DNA of 64,000 nucleotides from Chloroflexota bacterium (GTDB taxonomy: Bacteria; Chloroflexota; Anaerolineae; Aggregatilineales; J027). The stretch covers positions 124,001-188,000 of the forward strand of contig JACRBG010000043.1 of assembly GCA_016234595.1 (NCBI GenBank), written 5' to 3'. The notes under the pieces were generated by a model. That model saw only the letters and a list, made by a program, of their open reading frames with translations, was not told where the DNA came from and made no database searches. Shown in pieces: positions 1-8,147 of the stretch; the first letter of the stretch is position 1, and each line of letters begins with the position of its first letter. The position numbers were made by a program, and so were the translations under genes.

Positions 1-744
1 CGGATTGGCCCATTGCACTTCGGCTCACGTGACTATCAAGTTTGGAAAGCCATCCAAGTCACCTTAACTTTCGCAGTGGTCTCACTGCCTATCAATCTCT
101 CACTAGCATTGTTTTTTGCCTTACTCACTAACACTAAAGTGCCGGGGGTTAGGCTATTCCGCACCATTTACTATCTCCCTAGCGTTATCCCCGCCGTCGT
201 TGCTGCCACTGTATTTCAACAATTTTTACGTGGGCAAGATGGCTGGTTGAATGTTTACCTCTTACACCCGTTAGGACTGGGTAATCCAGAGTGGTTGCAG
301 CAAACAAATCTTGCCATTCCAGCTCTAGCGATTATTGGGACGTGGGGGGTTGGGACAACTATGCTGATGTTCCTTGCAGGTTTACAAAACGTCCCTACTG
401 AGCTATATGAAGCCGCCGAAGTAGACGGGGCCAACTACTGGTCACGTTTCCGTAATGTCACCTTGCCCATGATCTCACCAGTCATTCTTTATAATCTTGT
501 GATTGGCTTGATTGGAACATTCCAATATTTCGTGGTGGCCTATATCTTGACCCCACGTGGCGCAGGTGGTAACGGCCTTTCCATGTATTTCTATAATCTC
601 CATCTCTATCGTGAAGCCTATGTGTTTTTTGAAATGGGTTATGCCTCCGCATTGGCTTGGATTTTGTTCATCGTGGTCTTGATTGTCACGATCTTGGTTT
701 TCCGCAGCTCAAGTCGCTGGGTCTTTTACGCGGGAGGTAAATAG
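1..744 (+). CDS. Carbohydrate ABC transporter permease, MalF type (5'-truncated)
   Basis: Integral membrane permease of a binding-protein-dependent sugar importer. The frame is open from base 1, so the gene probably starts outside the window; an internal TTG at 13 is not a convincing start. Several hydrophobic segments are visible, and the cytoplasmic EAA loop (EAAEVDGANYWSRF, from about base 409) that docks on the ATPase is intact. The next gene begins 2 nt after the stop and encodes the partner permease. Downstream GH8, GH1 and GH94 genes suggest that the substrate is a beta-gluco-oligosaccharide such as cellobiose; this is inference. The binding protein and ATPase are not in the window. 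Confidence 0.93.
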   Translation, partial: RIGPLHFGSRDYQVWKAIQVTLTFAVVSLPINLSLALFFALLTNTKVPGVRLFRTIYYLPSVIPAVVAATVFQQFLRGQDGWLNVYLLHPLGLGNPEWLQQTNLAIPALAIIGTWGVGTTMLMFLAGLQNVPTELYEAAEVDGANYWSRFRNVTLPMISPVILYNLVIGLIGTFQYFVVAYILTPRGAGGNGLSMYFYNLHLYREAYVFFEMGYASALAWILFIVVLIVTILVFRSSSRWVFYAGGK

Positions 745-746
745 CG

Positions 747-2231
747 ATGGAACGTCTACGCGGGTTTTTAAGTAACGATAACGTAAACCAACGCGGCTAC
801 CTTAAACGCGAAGTTTATCAAGTGCTTGGCGCAGGTACGCTGCTGATGATTATGGTTGGGGTAGCAATTGTCTATCTCAGTCCACTTGTTTATATGGGCA
901 GCACAGCCCTTAAAACCGAGGGGCAATTGTCTGATCCTGACGATCCAATTGTTCCGATGTCACCCGAAACCTATCACTATGTAAGTCCCGACGTTGAAAC
1001 TTTCCGCTATACCTATCGCCATTCGCAGATGCTCGATTATCAGGGTCAGCAACTGCCCGTCTATGATGTCATTCAACAAGGCAAGATTTTAAAATATGCC
1101 CTATTGGAAACACGCGATAACGTGAGCGTATTTATTGACAGCGAAAACCCTGATGCGGCCCCAATTGAACTGGAAATCGCCACCGAAGACCTTAAGCCTT
1201 CCCTTGTCAATGAACGGCTTGAAGTCAACTTATATAACGTGTCCTATGAAGATGTAAAAGGTAAATTTGGGTTAGTCGAGGAATTAGAGGGCAACCGAAC
1301 CTTGTGGATGAATCCTGAAGCAGTCAATGATCCACCTTTTGAACTGCCGATTGCCGCTTCGGATGCCGACATTGCCCGTAACACCCAAGACCTAATCATG
1401 TATAAAGTGCCAATTGATGGTGAGACCCGTGAATTGGCTTTGCTGGAAACTGGCCGACGCGGTGCTAAGTTCCTTGATCCCAAAAACCCGGATGCCGAGC
1501 CTTTGGAATTGGACGTACGGGTACGCGGGTTAGAAAAAGTGTGGAAATTGGATCCACACCCGGAAAACTTCACCGATGCAATGGATGCCATTGACTATGT
1601 CAAGCTGTTCGGCAATACCCTGTTTATCGCAGCAGTCAGCGGCTTGGGCGCAATGGTGTCAGCAACGTTGGTAGCCTATGGGTTTACCCGTTTCAACATT
1701 CCCTACGCCAACATCCTGTTTCTCATTTTGCTGTCGACCATTGTCTTGCCACCACAGGTTACCCAAATCCCAACCTATATTGTGTACAACAAAATTGGCT
1801 GGATTGGGACATTCTTCCCACTCATCGTGCCCCATTTCTTCTCCAACGCCTACAACGTCTTTTTGCTACGGCAATATATGATGGGTATCCCGTTGGATAT
1901 GGATGAGGCAGCTCGTGTGGATGGTGCTAATCCTTTCCAGATTCTGTGGTATGTGATTATTCCTGCGGCGCGTCCGGCTCTTGTGGCCGTCTACTTGTTC
2001 CACTTCTTGTTCTCGTGGAATGACTTCCAACAACCCTTGATCTATTTGGGGGGTGGCTCAGGGAACACCGTATTGGCTGTCGGCTTGGCAAACTTCACCC
2101 GCATCTACTCATCCCAGCAAAACCTCATGATGGCGGCTGGTATATTGACCATGCTGGTTCCATTAGCCGTGTTCTTCTTCGCCCAACGTATCTTCATGCA
2201 AGGTGTGGTGATTACAGGGGTCGAGAAATAA
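747..2231 (+). CDS. Carbohydrate ABC transporter permease, MalG type, with long extracytoplasmic insertion
   Basis: Second permease subunit of the sugar importer. The C-terminal 210 residues are a normal MalG-type core with an EAA loop (DEAARVDGANPFQIL). MalG proteins are usually about 270-300 residues; this one has 494. The excess is one block of about 230 residues between the first membrane segment (about 28-50) and the second (about 288-312), which should lie outside the membrane. It holds three related units of about 45 residues (106-149, 167-209, 219-262) with the pattern ALLE, then FIDxxNPDAxPIELE. Its stop shares one base with the next start, so the operon is tightly coupled. Confidence 0.93.
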   Translation: MERLRGFLSNDNVNQRGYLKREVYQVLGAGTLLMIMVGVAIVYLSPLVYMGSTALKTEGQLSDPDDPIVPMSPETYHYVSPDVETFRYTYRHSQMLDYQGQQLPVYDVIQQGKILKYALLETRDNVSVFIDSENPDAAPIELEIATEDLKPSLVNERLEVNLYNVSYEDVKGKFGLVEELEGNRTLWMNPEAVNDPPFELPIAASDADIARNTQDLIMYKVPIDGETRELALLETGRRGAKFLDPKNPDAEPLELDVRVRGLEKVWKLDPHPENFTDAMDAIDYVKLFGNTLFIAAVSGLGAMVSATLVAYGFTRFNIPYANILFLILLSTIVLPPQVTQIPTYIVYNKIGWIGTFFPLIVPHFFSNAYNVFLLRQYMMGIPLDMDEAARVDGANPFQILWYVIIPAARPALVAVYLFHFLFSWNDFQQPLIYLGGGSGNTVLAVGLANFTRIYSSQQNLMMAAGILTMLVPLAVFFFAQRIFMQGVVITGVEK

Positions 2232-4117
2232 TGAAACGTTTCATAGCGATCTTTCTATTCATTTGTTTAGTCACTGGGAGTGTCAGTTGGGCGCAAGATG
2301 GGGGGGGTACTCCCCTCGCGCCTGCTGAGATTCCCGGTGAGGCGATTTACATTCCCTTCCCGGTTGCCATCACGCTCGATGGTGACCTAGCGGATTGGGC
2401 GGGTGTGCCCGTGTCAGTGGTAGATCGTGGCCCCAGCCCCTCAACTAATCCTGCCGAAAACGGGTCATTCACCGTAGCAGCGGCAGCAGATACTGAAAAT
2501 CTGTATATCGCGATGACCATGCCCGACCAAAATATCATCACCGGTCAACATGGCACTGATTTTTGGAATGAGGATTCGCTCGAATTTTATCTGAATCTCT
2601 CGGGCGAGCTAAACACTCACAGCTACAGCGACACCATCTACCAAGTCAACATCAACGCGGGGGACATTGGCAACACCGATCCCACTGCGATTACTGTGAC
2701 CGGGGTCAATGGTTCCAAGCTACCCGTCCAAGCCTTCGTTTTTAAGACCGACGATGGCTGGGGTTTTGAAACCCAAGTGCCATTGACTGGTCTTATTACC
2801 CCGGCACATGGCCTAGAAATCGGTTTTCAGGCCCATGCCAACGGCGCAAGCTCGGCTGACCGTGACGTGAAATTGATTTGGTCAAATGCCGATAAAGGCG
2901 ACTCATCATATCAAAATCCCAGTGTATTTGGGCGCGGTATCTTTTTTGAGGTTGGCAGTACCGATATTCCCCTGCCCTCCATCCCAGAAGAATCGGCCAG
3001 CTTCCAAATGGATGATGTAGATTGGTCATCGCTGGTACGTGCCAGTTGGGAAGGCTACAAGCAAAATTACATCTTCTGTGGTGAAAACTGCGGCAGTAAT
3101 ATTGGATTGGTCTTCGATCCCAATATCGGCTATCAATCCGTGAGTGAGGGTATCGGTTATGGCATGTTGATGGCGGTGTTGATGAACGACCCGCTGACTT
3201 TCGATACCATCTATGATGCCGCCTATCAAATTATGCTTGATCCTACAACCGGCCTCTTGAATTGGCGTGTGGATAACACAGGCGCAATCACCGGCTTTAC
3301 CTCCGCCACCGACGCCGAAGAAGACATCGCACTTGCGTTGATTTTTGCCCAAAAGCGTGTTGAGCGGGGCGAATGGACGCAGCACCCTGAACGAGCCTAT
3401 GGCGACTACGCCAATCAATGGGTTGATGCTATTTATCAATATGAAGTCGCAGATGGGCGTTATCTGACCCCAGGCGACGATTGGGATGGTCAAGGGCAAG
3501 AAATCCTAAACCTGTCCTATTTCTCGCCGGCATGGTATCGCATTTTTGACGATTTTCAGGGGACAACCCGCTGGGAACCCGTCATCACCTACGGCTATCG
3601 TTCCCTCTACGTCACAGATGGTGCAAAATTGGGCCTTGCTCCCGACTGGTCAACCTCCGATGGTGCCCCAGCCTATGAATATTGCGACGCCACAGGCCGT
3701 GACCGTGAGGGCTGCAAATATGAAATGACTTACGATGCCATCCGCGTGCCATGGCGCATCGGGCTAGATTGCCTATGGTTTGGCGACTCCCGGGCTTGCG
3801 ATTGGTCAGAACGGAGTGCTCGTTTCTTGAATGCACTACCACCCGAACAATTTGCCAGAATGTATGACATGAGCGGGGCCAGTGTCGTTGATTATCAAAA
3901 CGAATTGATGGTTGCGATGTGGTTGGTGGCTGCCCATGCGGCCCAAGATACCGCCCTCGAAAATCGCTTGGGTGAGTTGTTATACGGCTTTGCAGGCAAC
4001 GTGCTCGATTCCGGCCATTGGAGCGGTACATCTCAATATTATTTCGGCCAAAGTTTGGCATGGTTTGGGGCAGCGGTTGTTTCAAACGATTTCCGTAATC
4101 TATACGCTGCACCCTGA
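2231..4117 (+). CDS. Secreted GH8 endoglucanase with N-terminal CBM9-like domain
   Basis: Probable extracellular beta-1,4-glucanase that cuts cellulose or mixed-linked glucan to oligosaccharides. Residues 1-21 form a signal peptide. Residues about 35-240 look like a CBM9-type sugar-binding domain (ITLDGDLADWAG near the start). Residues about 250-628 are a GH8 catalytic domain: VSEGIGYGML carries the expected general acid (E306), and SATDAEEDIALAL matches the family signature. The start overlaps the permease stop by one base. The product would feed the permeases upstream and the two downstream disaccharide enzymes. Exact specificity (cellulase, lichenase, xylanase or chitosanase are all known in GH8) cannot be read from the sequence. 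Confidence 0.88.
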   Translation: MKRFIAIFLFICLVTGSVSWAQDGGGTPLAPAEIPGEAIYIPFPVAITLDGDLADWAGVPVSVVDRGPSPSTNPAENGSFTVAAAADTENLYIAMTMPDQNIITGQHGTDFWNEDSLEFYLNLSGELNTHSYSDTIYQVNINAGDIGNTDPTAITVTGVNGSKLPVQAFVFKTDDGWGFETQVPLTGLITPAHGLEIGFQAHANGASSADRDVKLIWSNADKGDSSYQNPSVFGRGIFFEVGSTDIPLPSIPEESASFQMDDVDWSSLVRASWEGYKQNYIFCGENCGSNIGLVFDPNIGYQSVSEGIGYGMLMAVLMNDPLTFDTIYDAAYQIMLDPTTGLLNWRVDNTGAITGFTSATDAEEDIALALIFAQKRVERGEWTQHPERAYGDYANQWVDAIYQYEVADGRYLTPGDDWDGQGQEILNLSYFSPAWYRIFDDFQGTTRWEPVITYGYRSLYVTDGAKLGLAPDWSTSDGAPAYEYCDATGRDREGCKYEMTYDAIRVPWRIGLDCLWFGDSRACDWSERSARFLNALPPEQFARMYDMSGASVVDYQNELMVAMWLVAAHAAQDTALENRLGELLYGFAGNVLDSGHWSGTSQYYFGQSLAWFGAAVVSNDFRNLYAAP

Positions 4118-4148
4118 TTTTTAGACTTTTATACCTACAGGAGCCATT

Positions 4149-5480
4149 ATGGCATTTCCAAAAAATTTCCTGTGGGGTGCTGCAACAGCGAGTTATCAAA
4201 TTGAAGGAGCCAGTCGCCAAGATGGTCGTGGCGAGTGTATCTGGACTCGTTTTTCGCACACTCCCGGTAAAGTTTTAAACGCGGACACAGGTGACGTCGC
4301 CACTGACCATTATCATCGCTATGTCGAGGATGTGGCGCTGATGAAAACGCTCGGTTTACAAGCCTATCGGTTCTCAATCTCGTGGCCGCGTGTCATTCCA
4401 CATTGCACCGGGGCAAGCAACCCTGCCGGACTCGATTTTTATGATCGGCTGGTAGATGAGCTGCTCAAAGCGGGGATTGTACCAACGGCCACTCTATATC
4501 ACTGGGATTTACCCCAAGCCTTGCAGAACCGGGGCGGTTGGTTGAACCGAGAAATTGTAGGCTGGTTTGCCGATTATACTGATCTGATGACCCGTCGTTT
4601 AGGGGATCGAGTCAAAAACTGGATCACCATCAACGAACCATTTGTGGCCGCGTTTGTCGGATATGCCTTTGGTGCTCATGCCCCCGGCTATTCTGATCCA
4701 CGGGGTGGGTTACTCGCTTCGCATCATATGTTTTTAGCACATGCGGCCTCCATGGGGCTGATTCGCCAAAACGTTCCCAATGCAGTTGCGGGTATTACAC
4801 TCAACCTCAGTTGGGTTGACCCAGCAACGCCGAGTGAGGCTGATATTCAAGCCGCCCGTCGGCATGATGGGTTTGTCAATCGGTGGTTCCTCGATCCCGT
4901 GTTTAAGGGCGAGTATCCCAGCGATATGCTTCAACTTTATGGCAGCATGCTGGACGACATTGATGTAACCGAAGTTAAGCAAGCCGCTGTGCCACAAGAT
5001 TTCCTCGGCATCAATTATTACACCCGCAATGTGATTGAGAATGATGCTAATGGGCCATATCTCCAAACCCATGAGGTTAAACCACCTCATTCTAGTTATA
5101 CCCAAATGGGGTGGGAGCTTTGCCCAGAGAGTCTGACCCAAATCTTGGTCAGGCTACATCAGGATTATGCACCTAAAGCCCTTTGGATTACTGAAAACGG
5201 CGCGGCCTATGTTGATCCATCACCTGAAAACGGCGTAGTAGCCGACCCGGAACGAACCGCCTATCTACAAAGTCATATTGCCGCTGTTGAAACTGCGATT
5301 CAGCAAGGGTCGCCTGTCACAGCCTATTTTGTGTGGAGTCTGCTCGATAACTTTGAATGGGCCTATGGTTATGATCGTCGCTTCGGAATTATTCACGTTG
5401 ATTTTAAGACCCTGACACGCACCATGAAACAAAGTGCCCTGTGGTATCGAGATTTCATTGCGAAAAGCACGGGGAAATGA
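4149..5480 (+). CDS. bglA: Beta-glucosidase, glycoside hydrolase family 1
   Basis: Intracellular retaining beta-glucosidase, 443 residues, full length for GH1. The N-terminal family signature is present (FLWGAATASYQIEGA). The acid/base Glu is E163 in TINEP and the nucleophile is E349 in ITENGAA; TLYHWDLPQAL is also typical. There is no signal peptide, so it should act on imported cello-oligosaccharides. An AGGAG lies 6 nt before the ATG. It sits between the secreted glucanase and cellobiose phosphorylase, so the cell has both a hydrolytic and a phosphorolytic route for cellobiose. Confidence 0.96.
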   Translation: MAFPKNFLWGAATASYQIEGASRQDGRGECIWTRFSHTPGKVLNADTGDVATDHYHRYVEDVALMKTLGLQAYRFSISWPRVIPHCTGASNPAGLDFYDRLVDELLKAGIVPTATLYHWDLPQALQNRGGWLNREIVGWFADYTDLMTRRLGDRVKNWITINEPFVAAFVGYAFGAHAPGYSDPRGGLLASHHMFLAHAASMGLIRQNVPNAVAGITLNLSWVDPATPSEADIQAARRHDGFVNRWFLDPVFKGEYPSDMLQLYGSMLDDIDVTEVKQAAVPQDFLGINYYTRNVIENDANGPYLQTHEVKPPHSSYTQMGWELCPESLTQILVRLHQDYAPKALWITENGAAYVDPSPENGVVADPERTAYLQSHIAAVETAIQQGSPVTAYFVWSLLDNFEWAYGYDRRFGIIHVDFKTLTRTMKQSALWYRDFIAKSTGK

Positions 5481-5489
5481 GGGAACCGG

Positions 5490-7928
5490 ATGCGCTACGG
5501 CTATTTTGATGATCAAGCTCGTGAATATGTCATAACTCGACCCGATACCCCTTTGCCTTGGATTAATTATCTGGGCAATGAGGCCTATTTTGGAATTATC
5601 TCCAATACGGCAGGCGGCTATTCGTTTTATCGGGATGCCCGTCTGCGTCGTTTAACCCGCTATCGTTATAACAATGTGCCATTTGATACCGGTGGACGCT
5701 ATCTCTATTTGCGTGACAATGCCTCTGGCGATTACTGGTCACCCTCATGGCAACCCACTCGCACACCTCTCGATGAATATGCCTGTCATCATGGTCTAGG
5801 TTATACCCGGATTGTTTCAACTAATCAGGGGATTGAGGCTTCGACGCGCTATTTTGTGCCATTGGGCGCGAACCTTGAAGTCTGGCAATTAACGCTGACC
5901 AATCATCGCACCACCCCGGCTGACCTTTCGGTGTTTTCGTCGGTCGAGTTCTGTCTGTGGGACGCCAACGACGATATGACCAACTTCCAGCGCAATTTCA
6001 ATATTGGCGAGGTTGAGGTCGAGGGCAGCACGATCTACCACAAGACGGAATATCGCGAACGGCGTAACCACTTTGCCTATTTTGCCTGTTCCGAAGATTT
6101 AGCGGGTTTCGACACATGGCGTGACACCTTCCTAGGGGCCTATCGTAATTGGGATACCCCACTGGCAGTTGAACGTGGTGAGTCGTTTAACTCGATTGCG
6201 CATGGTTGGGCGCCCCTAGGGTCACATCATGTTAAAGTGACACTTGCCCCGTATGAAACCCATCAAATTATTTTTGTCTTGGGCTATCAAGAAAACCCCA
6301 AAGACCAAAAATTTGATGAGCAGGGGTTGATCAACAAAACGACTGTCCGCCCCATCATTCAAAATTATCTCAATCCGGTGCAAGTCGAACGAGCCTTTAC
6401 CGATTTGCAACTCTATTGGGAAAAGACGGCGGGTGTTTTCCAAGTCAACACACCCGATATCCACACCAACCGCATGGTGAACGTTTGGAATGCCTATCAG
6501 TGCATGGTGACATTTAATATGTCCCGCTCAGCCTCCTTCTATGAATCGGGCATTGGGCGAGGCATGGGTTTCCGCGATTCCAACCAAGACCTGCTCGGCT
6601 TTGTACATATGGTTCCAGCCCGCGCTCGTGAACGCATCATTGATATCGCCTCGACCCAGCTTGATAATGGCGGAGCCTATCACCAATATCAACCTCTAAC
6701 CAAACGGGGCAACGACGCGGTGGGGGGTAATTTCAATGATGACCCACTGTGGCTGATTTTAGGTGTCACGGCATATATCAAAGAAACAGGCGATTGGGAC
6801 ATCTTAGACCAACTTGTGCCCTATGATAATCACCCCGGTAGCGAAACACCTCTGCTTGAACACTTGCAGCGCAGTATCCAATATACGCTAGATCGTCTTG
6901 GCCCACATGAACTACCACTGATTGGACGGGCTGACTGGAACGACTGCCTGAATCTCAATACCTTCTCCGAAGAACCCGGTGAATCATTCCAAACCACCAC
7001 CAATAAAGATGGCAAGGTAGCTGAATCAGTCTTTATAGCCGGGTTGTTCATCCTTGCCGCCCAAGAAATGATCGAAATTGCTCAACGGCGTGGGATGGAA
7101 TCGGATGTGAAGTGCTATGCCGAAGCCGCTGCCAAAATGGAAACCACCATTTATGAGCATGGCTGGGATGGTAACTGGTTCTTGCGTGCCTATGACCATT
7201 TTGGGGACAAAATTGGCTCGACCGAATGTGCCGAAGGGCAAATCTTCATTGAGCCGCAAGGGATGTGTATCATGGCTGGGGTGGGGCTGCAAAATGGCTT
7301 AGCCCGCCAAGCCCTTGATGCCGTCGAAACCCATTTAGCAACCCCACACGGAATTGTTTTACAACAACCACCATACTCGCGCTACTATGTCCAATTGGGG
7401 GAGATTTCATCCTATCCCCCCGGTTACAAAGAAAATGCGGGGATTTTCTGCCACACCAACCCTTGGATCATGATTGCCGAGGCGATGGCAGGCGATGGCA
7501 ACCGTGCCTTTGGCTATTACAGCCGCATCAATCCAGCCGCGCGTGAAGAAATTAGCGATGTTCACCGCTGTGAACCCTATGTCTATGCCCAAATGATTGC
7601 GGGTAAAGATGCCCCTACGCACGGTGAAGCCAAGAATTCATGGCTGAGCGGGACAGCAGCGTGGAATTATGTCGCTATCTCCCAATGGATTTTGGGCATC
7701 CGGCCCACTTATGAAGGACTCCAAGTTGCCCCCGTCATCCCGGATGACTGGCAGGGCTTTGAAGCCACCCGGCATTATCGCGGTGTAGCTCACCATATTG
7801 TGGTCGAGCGCGTCGGGCCGGGTAATCAATTGCAGCTTTCCGTTGAAGGCCAACCGTTTGAGGGAACAGTTGTCCCCTTCAATTCAGAACGTACCGAGGT
7901 ACATGTCAAGGTGACCGTCGGCGCGTAA
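5490..7928 (+). CDS. Cellobiose phosphorylase, glycoside hydrolase family 94
   Basis: Cytoplasmic inverting phosphorylase that converts cellobiose and phosphate to glucose 1-phosphate and glucose, saving one ATP over hydrolysis. The 812 residues match the family length. The N-terminal region (MRYGYFDDQAREYVITRP, then GGYSFYRDARLRRLTRYRYN) is nearly diagnostic, and GRADWND (479-485) holds the expected general acid Asp region, D482. The SD GAGGGAA precedes the ATG by a few bases, and the gap from the beta-glucosidase is 9 nt. A strong hairpin terminator follows, so this is the last gene of the operon. A chitobiose or laminaribiose phosphorylase is possible but less likely. Confidence 0.95.
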   Translation: MRYGYFDDQAREYVITRPDTPLPWINYLGNEAYFGIISNTAGGYSFYRDARLRRLTRYRYNNVPFDTGGRYLYLRDNASGDYWSPSWQPTRTPLDEYACHHGLGYTRIVSTNQGIEASTRYFVPLGANLEVWQLTLTNHRTTPADLSVFSSVEFCLWDANDDMTNFQRNFNIGEVEVEGSTIYHKTEYRERRNHFAYFACSEDLAGFDTWRDTFLGAYRNWDTPLAVERGESFNSIAHGWAPLGSHHVKVTLAPYETHQIIFVLGYQENPKDQKFDEQGLINKTTVRPIIQNYLNPVQVERAFTDLQLYWEKTAGVFQVNTPDIHTNRMVNVWNAYQCMVTFNMSRSASFYESGIGRGMGFRDSNQDLLGFVHMVPARARERIIDIASTQLDNGGAYHQYQPLTKRGNDAVGGNFNDDPLWLILGVTAYIKETGDWDILDQLVPYDNHPGSETPLLEHLQRSIQYTLDRLGPHELPLIGRADWNDCLNLNTFSEEPGESFQTTTNKDGKVAESVFIAGLFILAAQEMIEIAQRRGMESDVKCYAEAAAKMETTIYEHGWDGNWFLRAYDHFGDKIGSTECAEGQIFIEPQGMCIMAGVGLQNGLARQALDAVETHLATPHGIVLQQPPYSRYYVQLGEISSYPPGYKENAGIFCHTNPWIMIAEAMAGDGNRAFGYYSRINPAAREEISDVHRCEPYVYAQMIAGKDAPTHGEAKNSWLSGTAAWNYVAISQWILGIRPTYEGLQVAPVIPDDWQGFEATRHYRGVAHHIVVERVGPGNQLQLSVEGQPFEGTVVPFNSERTEVHVKVTVGA

Positions 7929-7962
7929 GACCTCCCAAATATCTCCTAATCTCCTAGCTTTA

Positions 7963-7997
7963 GCCCCCAACTCGATTCAAGTTGGGGGTCTTTTTTT
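7963..7997 (+). terminator. Rho-independent terminator after the beta-glucan operon
   Basis: A perfect 9-bp stem (CCCCCAACT paired with AGTTGGGGG, 7-nt loop) is followed by a run of T. It closes the operon that ends with the GH94 gene. Confidence 0.9.
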
Positions 7998-8147
7998 CAG
8001 TAGCCCCAACACACTCCACCCTAAGACGGAGCAAAAACCCTCCGATGGGATGAACATGAAACAGGGGAAATGAGGGAACATATCCTGCAAGGCTACCGTC
8101 CAATAGATAAATCGGATGGTTATATGCTTCACAGGAGGCAACATTTT

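Noticed and set aside
3612-4259. Open frame of 215 codons on the minus strand
   Set aside because: It lies antisense to the GH8 gene and the start of the GH1 gene, both strongly supported, and has no family features or SD.
5471-8086. A 16-bp identical string (GGGGAAATGAGGGAAC) at about 5471 and 8064
   Set aside because: One copy spans the GH1 stop and GH94 SD; a repeat of that length in 64 kb is expected by chance about once in two windows.
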